Under the pieces are notes generated by a model. That model saw only the letters and a program-made list of their open reading frames with translations. It was not told the DNA's origin and made no database searches. From the NCBI GenBank assembly GCA_002294045.1, contig DBEP01000008.1:93106-157105 (forward strand): a stretch of 64,000 nt of DNA. The letters are read 5' to 3'. The DNA comes from Lachnoclostridium sp. UBA903 (lineage in GTDB: Bacteria > Bacillota > Clostridia > Lachnospirales > Lachnospiraceae). The position numbers were made by a program, and so were the translations under genes. Shown one piece after another: positions 25,961-35,569 of this stretch; position 1 is the stretch's first letter, and the number at the start of each line of letters is the position of its first letter.

Positions 25961-27568
25961 TTATTTTACACCATTCATCTCCGCCCACTCGTCAAGGGCA
26001 GCCTGTTTTGCTTCCATATAGGTGCTCAATCCTGCTGTTTTAAGCTTATCCACCATTTCCGGTATTCCTGCGGCAGGCTCCTTAAATCCATACATAAGCT
26101 GGAACGCGTATTCGCTGTAAACATTCGTAAGAACGCTGTATTCCGTTGACACACTGCTGTTATCAAAGGAGAAACCAAGGGCTTTCGATTTTACTGATTC
26201 ACTGTTAAAAGCAGCCATACGCTCCCAGATACTCAGGTCGTTTCCTTCCCAGATTCCTGCGATAAACTGGTTAGGCATAAGCCAGTTAACGTTGTTGTAG
26301 TACTCCGAATTTTCTGCCGTAATACCGTCTGCATAAGTAAAATGCCCGTCTTCCGTTTTTACATATTCAACTCCTTCTTCACCCCAGCAGAGCAAATCAG
26401 AAAGATACGGGTCCGTATAGAATGCATTTAATACCTGCATAGCCGCTACAGAGTCGTCGGTACCCGAGTTAATACACCAGGGCATGGTAGCAACTGCCGA
26501 TGATTTCAGGAAATCCTCCCCTGTCTGGAAGATAACCATATCACGTCCGCAAAGACCGGTTTCCTGTGCCCGGATGCCAGGCTTCGTAGCTGTGGCATAT
26601 GACATGGCCGTACCGGCTTTCACCTGTGAGGTAGCCGAAGTATCGTCAGTCAGAGCATCCTTGGAAATATATCCTGCCCGATTCCACTGATACATCAATT
26701 CGCAAAAGCCTTTAAACAGGTCGCTTCCCCAAAGGTCTTCCACTACAAGGCTGTTCTCCGGGTCTAATAATACACCGAAATTATCGCCGCCGAGTGCGTC
26801 AAACTTAAGAAATTGACCGAGAGTAGGCTCCTGCGGAGCATATACGTAAAGGTCGGGATATGCCGCATGAAGCTGTGCATAAATATCGCTGATAGTATCT
26901 ATGTCCGTATAAATAATTTCATCGCCCTCCTTATACAGGGATGCATAATCAAACCCGATAGTATCAAGGTATTCCGCACCAATTGCAAAGCCCCCGAGCC
27001 CGATTGCCATATCCCTCTGCTGCGGAAGTCCGTACAGAACGCCGCCTACGCGGCAGGCCTGGACATAGGCATCATCCATGGTATCAAGAATTCCTGCGCC
27101 ATAGGTCTGAATCAGTTCGTCTTCCTCAAGGTCAAGGCAATAACCTTTATTAATGGAAGAAGTATACCCCAGACTGACCGCATTGAAAATATCAACTTGT
27201 TCGTCAGAGGAAAGCATCAATGTCATTCCCTGGGAATAGGATGCGAAATCAAGAATCTCCAGCTCTACGGAGATGCCCAGCTTTTCCTCCGTATAATCAC
27301 TGATTAGTCCCTGAATTCTCTCCAGTCCGGCCGGTGAACCGGACCAATTCATAAACGCCATGACAATCGTGGGATATTTACCGCCGGCTTTTCGGTCCGC
27401 AATTGCCTTTGCCGCAGCATCCAGTTCCTCGTTTGATGCCGAATCTTCAGAAGTATCCGCGGTCTGTCCATTGCCGGCTGTACCGCTGTCGGAATCTTTT
27501 TTGCCGCAGCCTGTCAGGAGCCCTATAACCACAGCCAGACTTAGTAAAACTGCTAAGAATTTTTTCAT
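25961..27568 (-). CDS. Extracellular sugar-binding lipoprotein of the GH39 locus
   Basis: The 535-residue protein starts at 27568 after GAAGGAGAGG. A signal sequence ends in the lipobox LLTGC, then a Ser/Asp/Gly-rich linker precedes the binding domain. Length and context fit the family-1 LplA-type binding proteins of YesMN-linked transporters. It is the first gene of the operon (binding protein, permease, permease, GH39) and is divergent from the kinase gene at 27832. Confidence 0.92.
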   Translation of the reverse strand: MKKFLAVLLSLAVVIGLLTGCGKKDSDSGTAGNGQTADTSEDSASNEELDAAAKAIADRKAGGKYPTIVMAFMNWSGSPAGLERIQGLISDYTEEKLGISVELEILDFASYSQGMTLMLSSDEQVDIFNAVSLGYTSSINKGYCLDLEEDELIQTYGAGILDTMDDAYVQACRVGGVLYGLPQQRDMAIGLGGFAIGAEYLDTIGFDYASLYKEGDEIIYTDIDTISDIYAQLHAAYPDLYVYAPQEPTLGQFLKFDALGGDNFGVLLDPENSLVVEDLWGSDLFKGFCELMYQWNRAGYISKDALTDDTSATSQVKAGTAMSYATATKPGIRAQETGLCGRDMVIFQTGEDFLKSSAVATMPWCINSGTDDSVAAMQVLNAFYTDPYLSDLLCWGEEGVEYVKTEDGHFTYADGITAENSEYYNNVNWLMPNQFIAGIWEGNDLSIWERMAAFNSESVKSKALGFSFDNSSVSTEYSVLTNVYSEYAFQLMYGFKEPAAGIPEMVDKLKTAGLSTYMEAKQAALDEWAEMNGVK

Positions 27569-27683
27569 AAAAATACCCTCTCCTTCATTTGGTATTAACA
27601 GGGAAACCACAACGAATTATGGTAATAAATCCTTTTATCAGATAGTTCCGCCTTAAATTTCCCTTGCTATTAGTTACAGGGAT

Positions 27684-27711
27684 ATTATATAATAAAGTAT
27701 ACATAATGTAA
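27684..27711 (-). promoter_or_regulatory. Probable promoter of the xyloside transport operon
   Basis: TTACAT (27706-27711) and TATAAT (27684-27689) are spaced by 16 bases on the minus strand, about 115 bases before the binding-protein start. The divergent kinase starts at 27832. Confidence 0.5.
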
Positions 27712-27831
27712 GGAATTATTCTTAGGACTTATTCTACTTTCCTTAGATTGTTGTATATAATACTTAATTTTTATCTTTATCTCAGATAAAACCGTACAAT
27801 TTAAACAATTTAATTTAAAAGGATGCCAGCC

Positions 27832-29619
27832 ATGCAAGTAAAAAACAACAATTATCCTAAAAGGACTTATTCTTTCAGAAAGCGCATAATAAATACGGCA
27901 GCCCTTATATTTTTATCTTTTATTATAATCATAGTATGGCTGTCCGGCTATTTTACCAACGTATTGCGTGAAAAGACTTATAATAACATAAAAGACACAT
28001 TGGAATTATATAATCATCAGCTCAGCGACAATCTCGAAGACCTGGACATATATCTTTTTGAGATGAATTCCTACAGCTCCGATATTTCCCTGATTACTTC
28101 CGAGGGAGATGTAAATAATATTTACAATAATATCATGCGTGCCAAAGATTTGCTTGATTACAGCCTTCCCGCCTTTTCGGAGATAGACGGTATGTTTGTA
28201 TACGCTCCGATTAACGATACCTTCATTCAATCCTATAAATATACCCATAATGCTTCCGCTTCCAATTATATACGTGAATACTTAAGAGCCCTGAATGCCG
28301 GAGACAGATTGCACGAAATCAATATTGCGGCATGGTTTACGAAGGAAATCAACAATTCCTTTTACCTTATCCGGATTATCCGGATTAACAAGTCTTACCT
28401 GGGGGCATGGGCCAATGTAGACCGGCTTACCTCCACCTTCGGAAATATATCGGAACTGGAAGGCAACGTTTTTTACGTAGATACAGACGGGATTCCTCTA
28501 TGTGAAAATGAGCTTTCGGAATACACTTTTGATATAGAAGGCTCATTAAATAACTATACCATATTCAAAATGAACGACAAAAGCAAATCCCTGTTAGTTA
28601 CCAATGAAATTGATTACTGTGATTATTATCTGATGGCTTTAATACCTCTTAAAAACATAGACGTACAGCTATATACCATCTATCAGGTGCTTTTTATTAT
28701 GGCCGCTTTTGTTATTATACTTACCCTGCTTCTTGTAATATCCGTAAGCAGGTTTTTGTCAAAGCCTCTGCTTTTACTGGAAAATGCCGCCGCCTCCATT
28801 CGTTCCGGGAACTTTGACAAACGGGTTTCCGCAGAAATGTCAAACTGCAGGGAAGTGATTGAAATTGATACTGCTTTTAATAACATGATAGAGGAAATAC
28901 AAAACTTACGTATTGATATTTACGAAGAAAAAATAGCAAAATCACAAATCGAACTCCAGTATTTAAAATCACAGATAGCACCCCATTTTTTGATAAACTG
29001 TCTGTACTCCATCTCCTCCATGGCGGCGGATGCTTCTGTAAACCACAGCATACTGCAGAATATGATTCAGATGCTGTCCGCCCACCTCCGTTATACCTTA
29101 GCAGACCGTACGACCGTTTCCCTGGAGGAAGAGCTTATGTTCACGGACAATTATATAGAACTGACTAAAATACGTTTTCCCGGCTGTCTCACTTATGAAA
29201 GCCGCATCTCTCCGGAGACAAAAGACGCTTCCGTGTTTCCTCTCATACTGCTGATGTTTACTGAAAATACTATAAAATACAACATGGTAATGGAGGAACC
29301 CCTGCTAATCAAAATCTCTTCCGATATGGTTTTGAAAGGAAAGGAAAAATGGATTCACCTGACTCATATTGACTCCGGTGAAGGCTTCCCCGAAGATATG
29401 CTGGATAAACTATATGACAGGAACAACAAAAAGCCCAATCAAAGAGAGGGCAGTCATCTGGGAATCCATAATGTTGCGAAAAGGCTTGACCTCGTGTACG
29501 GTGAAGCAGCCGCAATACATTTTTCCAATGAACCGGGATTGGGCGCAAGAATTGATATTGATATACCATACGTTCCCTATCGGCAGGACGGACACGGCAC
29601 AGGAAAAAGCGAATTATAG
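27832..29619 (+). CDS. YesM-type sensor histidine kinase of the GH39 locus
   Basis: The 595-residue protein has membrane segments at about 22-42 and 283-307, an extracellular sensor between them, a HAMP-like linker and the His_kinase motif IAPHFLINCLYS (His near 385). The ATPase domain has ENTIKYN and a glycine-rich GEGFPED. The start at 27832 is chosen because AAGGA lies eight bases before it; an ATG at 27823 overlaps that site. It is divergent from the transporter operon and is followed by its response regulator. Confidence 0.92.
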   Translation: MQVKNNNYPKRTYSFRKRIINTAALIFLSFIIIIVWLSGYFTNVLREKTYNNIKDTLELYNHQLSDNLEDLDIYLFEMNSYSSDISLITSEGDVNNIYNNIMRAKDLLDYSLPAFSEIDGMFVYAPINDTFIQSYKYTHNASASNYIREYLRALNAGDRLHEINIAAWFTKEINNSFYLIRIIRINKSYLGAWANVDRLTSTFGNISELEGNVFYVDTDGIPLCENELSEYTFDIEGSLNNYTIFKMNDKSKSLLVTNEIDYCDYYLMALIPLKNIDVQLYTIYQVLFIMAAFVIILTLLLVISVSRFLSKPLLLLENAAASIRSGNFDKRVSAEMSNCREVIEIDTAFNNMIEEIQNLRIDIYEEKIAKSQIELQYLKSQIAPHFLINCLYSISSMAADASVNHSILQNMIQMLSAHLRYTLADRTTVSLEEELMFTDNYIELTKIRFPGCLTYESRISPETKDASVFPLILLMFTENTIKYNMVMEEPLLIKISSDMVLKGKEKWIHLTHIDSGEGFPEDMLDKLYDRNNKKPNQREGSHLGIHNVAKRLDLVYGEAAAIHFSNEPGLGARIDIDIPYVPYRQDGHGTGKSEL

Positions 29620-29671
29620 GCAGGATTGCATACTGATTTAATAGCCGCAAAACACACGAATGGAGGTTATT

Positions 29672-31330
29672 ATGAATATACTTGTAGTTGATGATGAATA
29701 TTATATTGTGCAGGGCATAACCAATAACATGAATTGGGATAAATTAAGTATTGATACCGTATACACCGCATACAGTATGAAGCAGGCCCAGGAGGTTTTC
29801 TTAAACCATGAAATCGACATTCTATTAACCGATATCGAAATGCCCAGAGGAAGCGGTCTTGACCTCATCGCATGGACAATTGAAAATTCATATCATCCTG
29901 TCAAACTGCTGCTTACAGGGCATCAGAATTTCAGCTATGCGCAAAAGGCAATCCTTTTACAGTGCTTCCAATATGTATTAAAACCGGTCGAAACCAGCGT
30001 CCTGGAGAACGAACTTATGCGTGCCGTAACGAAAGTAAAAGAAAACAAGAATCTTGACCGTGCGAAGAACATAGCAGATTCCTGGGATTCCAACAATACC
30101 TTACGTATGGAAACCTTCTGGAGAGAATTATTTACAGAAATGACAGCCTCCCATGAGAACAGTATTGCCGAAGCCATGAGGCGCCTGAGCGTACCCCTTT
30201 CCTGGCTGAAGGAGGACTTCCATTTCCTTCTGTTTGATATCCATGCAAAAGACCGGGCAAACTATACCGATAGCCCTATTCTGCTTGAGGACATATATAC
30301 AGGCATTTCCACGCTGATTTGTGATAAGACGGATACTTCCATTATCCGGATTTCCTCTTCTGAGTTTGTACTTGCAATCCTTTCCGGCTTTTTTACAGAT
30401 TACCAGAACACCTTTGATTTCTGCGAGACAGTCCTGAAGGAACTGACTGCCGCTCTGCCCGCCTACCGGTTTTCGGTTTATTTGTCGGATAAGACGCCAA
30501 TCACATCCGCTGCCGAATGTTACCAGTTACTTAAGAATTTTGAAGCTGGTATATTTACTACGGAAAGTATTGTTATACCGGTACATACGTTATCTGCTTC
30601 CCATACCCATGAATTCTCAGATTCCCAGCTTAAAGACATTCCGTTGTCTGAATGGTCCGAATCACTTCTGCGTTATAAATCCGCCTCGATTCTTAAGGAT
30701 ATTATAGCTTTATTTAAAAAAGATTCCTCCTATTATCCTGTCAAGATGCTCATTGCCTTATATTACGGTGTGCTGCAGGTAGTATTTTCCGTTCTGGAAT
30801 CCAAAGAGATTTCTATGAACGAACTATTTCCGAAATTACTCCATCATACGGATTTAACCAAAGCAACCTCATCCATTGAGGATTTTCTCTTCTGGGCGGA
30901 ACATCTTTTAAAGGATGCGGAAGAGATTATTAAAGTTAACGCGGATTCCGCTTCCTTCGTAGAGTCCGTTAAGAAATTTATTAAAACGCATTTGGATTCC
31001 GAAGATTTAAGCAGAAACTATATTGCCAATGAGCTCCATATGAATCCGGATTATCTTTCCTATCTGTTTCACAAACAATCCGGCCAGCTGCTCAGTACCT
31101 ATATAACGGAGGAACGTATTCATGCCGCAAAAAAACTTCTTATGACCACAGATATGTCTTTGCAGGCCATTGCAGACGCAACCGGCTTTTCCAACAGTTC
31201 ATATTTCCATAAGCAGTTTAAAAAGATAATGGGAGTTACCCCCCAGCAGTACCGAACCTCCGGTGTCCGTCAGGAAACCGCTGAAAAACAGTTATTAAGC
31301 AAAGAGGCATCCCAAAATAGCTTTCATTAG
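29672..31330 (+). CDS. YesN-type response regulator with AraC output domain
   Basis: The 552-residue protein has a receiver domain (ILVVDDEYY, phosphoacceptor in LLTDIEMPRGSG), a long middle region and a C-terminal AraC double helix-turn-helix ending in ATGFSNSSYFHKQFKKIMGV. GGAGG precedes ATG 29672. It should activate the divergent xyloside transport/GH39 operon. Its TAG stop codon (31328-31330) is made of the TA target duplication plus the first G of a family A element. The original C-terminus appears unaltered, because the reconstructed empty site also reads TAG. Confidence 0.93.
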   Translation: MNILVVDDEYYIVQGITNNMNWDKLSIDTVYTAYSMKQAQEVFLNHEIDILLTDIEMPRGSGLDLIAWTIENSYHPVKLLLTGHQNFSYAQKAILLQCFQYVLKPVETSVLENELMRAVTKVKENKNLDRAKNIADSWDSNNTLRMETFWRELFTEMTASHENSIAEAMRRLSVPLSWLKEDFHFLLFDIHAKDRANYTDSPILLEDIYTGISTLICDKTDTSIIRISSSEFVLAILSGFFTDYQNTFDFCETVLKELTAALPAYRFSVYLSDKTPITSAAECYQLLKNFEAGIFTTESIVIPVHTLSASHTHEFSDSQLKDIPLSEWSESLLRYKSASILKDIIALFKKDSSYYPVKMLIALYYGVLQVVFSVLESKEISMNELFPKLLHHTDLTKATSSIEDFLFWAEHLLKDAEEIIKVNADSASFVESVKKFIKTHLDSEDLSRNYIANELHMNPDYLSYLFHKQSGQLLSTYITEERIHAAKKLLMTTDMSLQAIADATGFSNSSYFHKQFKKIMGVTPQQYRTSGVRQETAEKQLLSKEASQNSFH

Positions 31331-31489
31331 GGTGTGTCTGAAAACTGCTTGTGCCGGGCTGAGCGTTCCACTTTGTGGGAGGCAAGGAGCTGTTTTGGGG
31401 GCGTAGTGGTGCTACATTTCCAAAATCGCAACGCAGAATACCAAAGTGGGGCGGTCAGAACGGTACAATGAGTTTTCAGATACGCCCTA
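31328..31489. repeat. Family A element lying between two convergent genes and supplying both stop codons
   Basis: TA-flanked element of 162 bases with ends GGGTGTGTCTGAAAAC and GTTTTCAGATACGCCC. It is nearly the same sequence as 21809-21971. The left TA plus G is the stop codon of the response regulator; the right TA plus G, read on the minus strand, is the stop of the kinase at 31487. Removing the element and one TA would leave TAG for the regulator and TAA for the kinase. Confidence 0.9.
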
Positions 31490-32557
31490 GGTCTGTACGG
31501 GAATCTCTACCGTAAATGTACTCCCGGCTCCAAGGCTGCTTTTTACCGTTATCCGCCCGCCGACCAGTTCAATGACACGGACTGCCAAAGACATTCCCAG
31601 GCCGTTCCCTTCCTGGGAATGGGAGGTATCACCCTGGTAGAATTTATCAAAGATACGATTCATAGTCTCATGGCTCATACCGCACCCGGTATCTGAAACA
31701 CTGACCATAACCAAATCGCTGTAAGAAGTCTGATTTAATGTAACGGTTCCTCCGGGCTCAGTAAATTTCAGCGCATTAGATAACAGGTTGTTCCATACAA
31801 TTTCCAGCATACTCTCATCGGCACAAATAATTGCACGGTCCTCCAGATTTGCTTCAAAATGAATCCCCTTTTCTTCCCATAAATCTTCGAAATACAACGC
31901 ACAATCGCACAGCTGTCTGCATAAATCATAAGGTTTCGCATTTATTATAATCTGCTGGTTCTCCAATTTGTTCAGTTTCAGGATATTGGTCACCAAGGCA
32001 GTCAGGTTTTTAGACGCTGAAATAATTACATCGGTATATTCCTTTCTTTGTTCGTAAGGAAGGTCTTCCTTCTGAAGCGCAAAGGCATAGCTTTGTATAA
32101 CGGAGAGAGGCGTCTTTATCTCATGGGATACATTGGCTATGAAATCCCCTTTCAGAGTCTCTATGCTTCCAAGCTCCTCAACCATCTTATTGAAATCCTC
32201 GAACATAACATCCACATAGTCCCATTTATTTCTGGTATGAATGGGTTCAAGATAAACGGAAAAATCCCCTTCCGCCACCAGCTTTGCCGCCTCACTGAGT
32301 TTGCGCATGGGTTTATCAAAAGTCTTAATGCGTTCATGATGTGTTACAAGACAGAAAATAAACGTAACAATACCCCAATACCCTATCATTCCGAATATAA
32401 AAACCATGGGTAATGCACTATATGGAATATACTCATTTGCTATCAGGGCCTGTCCGGTTGATAACGTCAATAATACAAAAAATGACCCGACATATTCCTT
32501 CCAGGATATATGTTTTGTTTTAATACGGCTGTCATTTTCTTTCTTTTTCTTTTTCAC
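31487..32557 (-). CDS. HAMP-type sensor histidine kinase
   Basis: The 356-residue protein has a basic N-terminus, two membrane segments (about 26-45 and 50-72) with almost no extracellular loop, a HAMP linker, HisKA (NVSHEIKTPLSVI) and HATPase (NNLLSNALKFT, DTGCGMS, GNGLGMSL). The tiny loop suggests sensing within the membrane or through a partner. It starts at GTG, overlapping the regulator stop. Its TAG stop comes from the family A element. Confidence 0.92.
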   Translation of the reverse strand: MKKKKKENDSRIKTKHISWKEYVGSFFVLLTLSTGQALIANEYIPYSALPMVFIFGMIGYWGIVTFIFCLVTHHERIKTFDKPMRKLSEAAKLVAEGDFSVYLEPIHTRNKWDYVDVMFEDFNKMVEELGSIETLKGDFIANVSHEIKTPLSVIQSYAFALQKEDLPYEQRKEYTDVIISASKNLTALVTNILKLNKLENQQIIINAKPYDLCRQLCDCALYFEDLWEEKGIHFEANLEDRAIICADESMLEIVWNNLLSNALKFTEPGGTVTLNQTSYSDLVMVSVSDTGCGMSHETMNRIFDKFYQGDTSHSQEGNGLGMSLAVRVIELVGGRITVKSSLGAGSTFTVEIPVQT

Positions 32558-33225
32558 GTAATCACCGCCTTATATCCCAGCCCATGAACGGTCACAATCT
32601 TAAAATCCGTGCATTCAGAAAATTTATCACGTAATTTTGTTATATAAACATCAACAGCCCGCAGGCTGGTTTCACTTTCCATGCCCCAGAACTCATCCAT
32701 AAGCTGTGCACGGGAAAAGGTATGTTTCGGATAAGAAAGCAGCTTATACAGGATATTAAACTCCCTGACGGTTAACGGTATCTCTTCTCCGTGTACGGCA
32801 GCCGTCATATCATCCGCATCCATTACAAGGCCGCCGACAGTCAGCTTCCTCTCATTGGCTATATTTGCCCTTCGAAGCAATGCGCCCACCCTAAGCACAA
32901 GTTCATCCATATTAATCGGTTTTACCATATAATCATCAATTCCCGCCCGGTAACCTTTCTGTTTGGATGCAAAATCATCACGGGCGGTCATAAATAAAAT
33001 GGGAATGGACTTATTCAAATCTCTTACCGTCTCCGCAAATTCAAAACCGTCAATTTCCGGCATCATTATATCGGAAATGATTAAATCAAACATGCTGTTA
33101 TACATGGCGTCATAGGCTTCTCTCGGATTCAGGCACCCTGTCGCCTTATAACCGCTGTCATTTAAATAGGTACATACAATCTGATTCAGTTTTTTATCAT
33201 CTTCCACCACAAGAATGTTTATCAT
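32554..33225 (-). CDS. OmpR-family response regulator
   Basis: The 223-residue protein has a receiver domain (VVEDD, phosphoacceptor in IISDIMMPEIDG, Lys in MVKPI) and a winged-helix output ending in TVHGLGYKAV. The start at 33225 follows GGAAGGGAG. It overlaps its kinase gene downstream. It is clearly related to the divergent regulator at 33537, with the shared stretch QLMDEFWGM. The target genes are unknown. Confidence 0.93.
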   Translation of the reverse strand: MINILVVEDDKKLNQIVCTYLNDSGYKATGCLNPREAYDAMYNSMFDLIISDIMMPEIDGFEFAETVRDLNKSIPILFMTARDDFASKQKGYRAGIDDYMVKPINMDELVLRVGALLRRANIANERKLTVGGLVMDADDMTAAVHGEEIPLTVREFNILYKLLSYPKHTFSRAQLMDEFWGMESETSLRAVDVYITKLRDKFSECTDFKIVTVHGLGYKAVIT

Positions 33226-33474
33226 AAATAGCTCCCTTCCACATATTTTAATCAATAACTATTAAAATCATAACACAGGTATGTTTAAAAATTGTTAAAG
33301 ACTTCCGTCGTAACTTGCTCTGGTTATAGTATAATTCTTTACAAATATTTGTACAACTATCATTTTATATTATAGGTTAATGTGCTGCAAAAATTTATTT
33401 TACCATATATGAGGCAGAACGTGAAAGTTGCGGGCCTGAAAAGTAAAATTTATTTTGTCAAATTTTATATAATA

Positions 33475-33503
33475 TTGTCACATTTACAAAAAAGTTTTAT
33501 AAT
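33475..33503 (+). promoter_or_regulatory. Promoter of the second OmpR-type system
   Basis: TTGTCA (33475-33480) and TATAAT (33498-33503) are separated by 17 bases and lie 33 bases before the regulator start. A strong GAGGGGGAG ribosome site follows. Confidence 0.75.
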
Positions 33504-33536
33504 AATAGTATAATTAAAAAATGAGGGGGAGATGCA

Positions 33537-34214
33537 ATGTTTCATATTTTAGTTGTAGAAGACGATAATAATACCAGCAGGCTTATGAACGCTGTGCTGA
33601 AAGCAGGCGGATACCTTGTGTTTACGGCAAAAGACGGTGTGGAAGCCCTGGAAATACTGGACAAACAGCATATCGACCTTATGATTGCAGATATTATGTT
33701 GCCGGATATGGACGGATACGAACTGACAAAACAGCTGCGGGATAATAACTATATGCTTCCGATACTTATGGTAACGGCAAAACAGCTGCCTGCCGACAAA
33801 CGAAAGGGGTTTATTGCCGGGGCGGATGACTATATGACAAAACCGGCGGATGAAGATGAAATGCTTCTCCGAATCAAAGCTCTGCTTCGCAGAGCACAGA
33901 TAGCAGCCGACCATAAAATTATCATAGGAGAAGTCACCCTGGACTATGACTCCCTGGCTGTAAGCCGCGGTAAGATATTCCAAACCCTTCCTCCGAAGGA
34001 GTTTTACATCCTCTATAAATTACTTTCCTGCCCGGGTAAAATCTTTACAAGAAGCCAATTGATGGACGAGTTCTGGGGAATGGATACGGAGAGTGCCGAT
34101 AATACTGTCAATGTACATATCAATCGGCTTCGAAACCGTTTTTCAGGATATCCGGAATTCGAAATTCTTACGGTCCGGGGTCTTGGATATAAGGCGGTGA
34201 AAAAAAATGAATGA
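33537..34214 (+). CDS. OmpR-family response regulator (paralogue)
   Basis: The 225-residue protein has the receiver residues in VVEDDNN, MIADIMLPDMDG and YMTKPAD, and a winged helix ending in TVRGLGYKAV. It resembles the regulator at 32554-33225 throughout, so the two probably arose by duplication. It overlaps the kinase gene by eight bases. The metal ATPase starts about 1.4 kb downstream, but a direct regulatory link is not shown. Confidence 0.93.
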   Translation: MFHILVVEDDNNTSRLMNAVLKAGGYLVFTAKDGVEALEILDKQHIDLMIADIMLPDMDGYELTKQLRDNNYMLPILMVTAKQLPADKRKGFIAGADDYMTKPADEDEMLLRIKALLRRAQIAADHKIIIGEVTLDYDSLAVSRGKIFQTLPPKEFYILYKLLSCPGKIFTRSQLMDEFWGMDTESADNTVNVHINRLRNRFSGYPEFEILTVRGLGYKAVKKNE

Positions 34215-35298
34215 ACGTACTCGTTCCAGGTTTGGTCTGATACTTGTTTTTTCATTGGCTGTCTTTGCGAATTTGTCATTTAACTTAGCCATTACAAATG
34301 TAATAATATTATTGCTTCTGAAAGCAGGGATTTTACACAGCTCTATCTACCAAAATCCCGCGGCAGGTTTTCTATTCATTGTTCTCATCAGCCTGATAAT
34401 CGGCTTACTCACAAACACACTATGCAGTAAAATACTTATAACACCTATCCGAAAAGTCCTGGTCTCAATGAAGGAACTGGCAAACGGAAATTTTAATATA
34501 AGGATTCACATAAACGGACTTCTGAGTCCAAAAGAATTTACTGAATTTTCGGATGAATTTAACAGCATGGCAAAGGAATTAGGCAGTATCCAGATGCTCC
34601 GGTATGATTTTGTCAATAATTTTACCCACGAATTTAAAACTCCCATCGTATCACTTCGGGGCTTTGCAAAGCTTTTGAAAAAAGGCGGCCTTACCTTGGA
34701 AGAACGTGAGGAATATCTGAACATAATTATCCGGGAATCCGACCGGCTGTCCGCATTGGCAGCCAATATACTTAATTTATCCAAAATAGAAAAGCAAAAA
34801 ATAATCACAGAGAAATGCACTTATGACCTTAGTGAGCAGATACGTCTCAGCACATTGCTGACAGAGTCAAAATGGATGGAAAAGGATTTGGATTTGGAAA
34901 TAGACATGGAGGAAATCAGTTACTATGGAAATGAGGAACTGCTGAATATTGTTTGGTTAAATGTGTTGGATAACGCCGTGAAATTCTCTTACTCCGGCGG
35001 AAAATTGCAGGTAAAACTGCTGAATATGCATGAATCCATTATTTTTATGGTGCGGGATTTCGGGTGCGGCATGGATGAAGAAACGAAGGAGCATATCTTC
35101 GATAAATTTTATCAGGGAGATACCTCCCATACGACTGAGGGGAACGGGATAGGCATGGCTCTGGTAAAAAAGATTGTATCCCTCCACCAGGGTCATATTA
35201 CCGTGGACAGCCATCCGGGAAAAGGTACCTTGGTAACTGTCTTCCTGCCAAATCTGTCTGCACCCGGCCCTTGTGCAGGAGGTCTTAAAACAAAATAA
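34207..35298 (+). CDS. HAMP-type sensor histidine kinase (paralogue)
   Basis: The 363-residue protein has two membrane segments (about 13-38 and 55-78), a HAMP linker, HisKA (NFTHEFKTPIVSL) and HATPase (NVLDNAVKFS, DFGCGMD, GNGIGMAL). The shared string DKFYQGDTSH links it to the kinase at 31487. The extracellular loop is short. It is the partner of the regulator at 33537. Confidence 0.92.
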   Translation: MNERTRSRFGLILVFSLAVFANLSFNLAITNVIILLLLKAGILHSSIYQNPAAGFLFIVLISLIIGLLTNTLCSKILITPIRKVLVSMKELANGNFNIRIHINGLLSPKEFTEFSDEFNSMAKELGSIQMLRYDFVNNFTHEFKTPIVSLRGFAKLLKKGGLTLEEREEYLNIIIRESDRLSALAANILNLSKIEKQKIITEKCTYDLSEQIRLSTLLTESKWMEKDLDLEIDMEEISYYGNEELLNIVWLNVLDNAVKFSYSGGKLQVKLLNMHESIIFMVRDFGCGMDEETKEHIFDKFYQGDTSHTTEGNGIGMALVKKIVSLHQGHITVDSHPGKGTLVTVFLPNLSAPGPCAGGLKTK

Positions 35299-35308
35299 AC
35301 GCAGGTCA

Positions 35309-35378
35309 TAAAATAATTCCAGGGGACGGGCAGCTTCCGACTACTTCCGAAAGCCGTCCGTCTTCTGGTATTATTTTA
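35309..35378. terminator. Long hairpin downstream of the kinase gene
   Basis: Outer arms TAAAATAATTCCAG and CTGGTATTATTTTA (35309-35322 with 35365-35378) enclose a GC-rich inner hairpin. It probably ends transcription of the two-component operon. Confidence 0.65.
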
Positions 35379-35415
35379 CGGTCTGTGTTTATTCCCGGTT
35401 TTAAATCAGTTATAC

Positions 35416-35469
35416 TTGCATTCTTAATATAAATGTGTTATTCTCTGAATATCCCCCTTGGGGGGATAT
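35416..35469 (+). promoter_or_regulatory. Promoter with CsoR-like operator before the metal ATPase
   Basis: TTGCAT (35416-35421), a 17-base spacer and TATTCT (35439-35444) are followed by the dyad ATATCCCCC-TTG-GGGGGATAT (35449-35469) at the expected transcription start. C-tract/G-tract dyads flanked by AT are typical of CsoR/RcnR-family operators, which are relieved by copper or related metals. No csoR gene is adjacent. Confidence 0.7.
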
Positions 35470-35569
35470 GAAAAATAGAAATTACAGCCCAAAATTACCG
35501 TCACTGACGGTGACTGAAAAGTATTAATCAGAACCATGCTATTCGATAAATTCATCCCGGAGGTATTAT

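Noticed and set aside
26813..27307. Plus-strand frame of 164 codons
   Set aside because: It is antisense to the binding protein of the GH39 locus and shows no domain.
35449..35469. C/G-rich palindrome as a terminator
   Set aside because: It has no T run, and its position at the transcript start of a metal pump fits an operator better.
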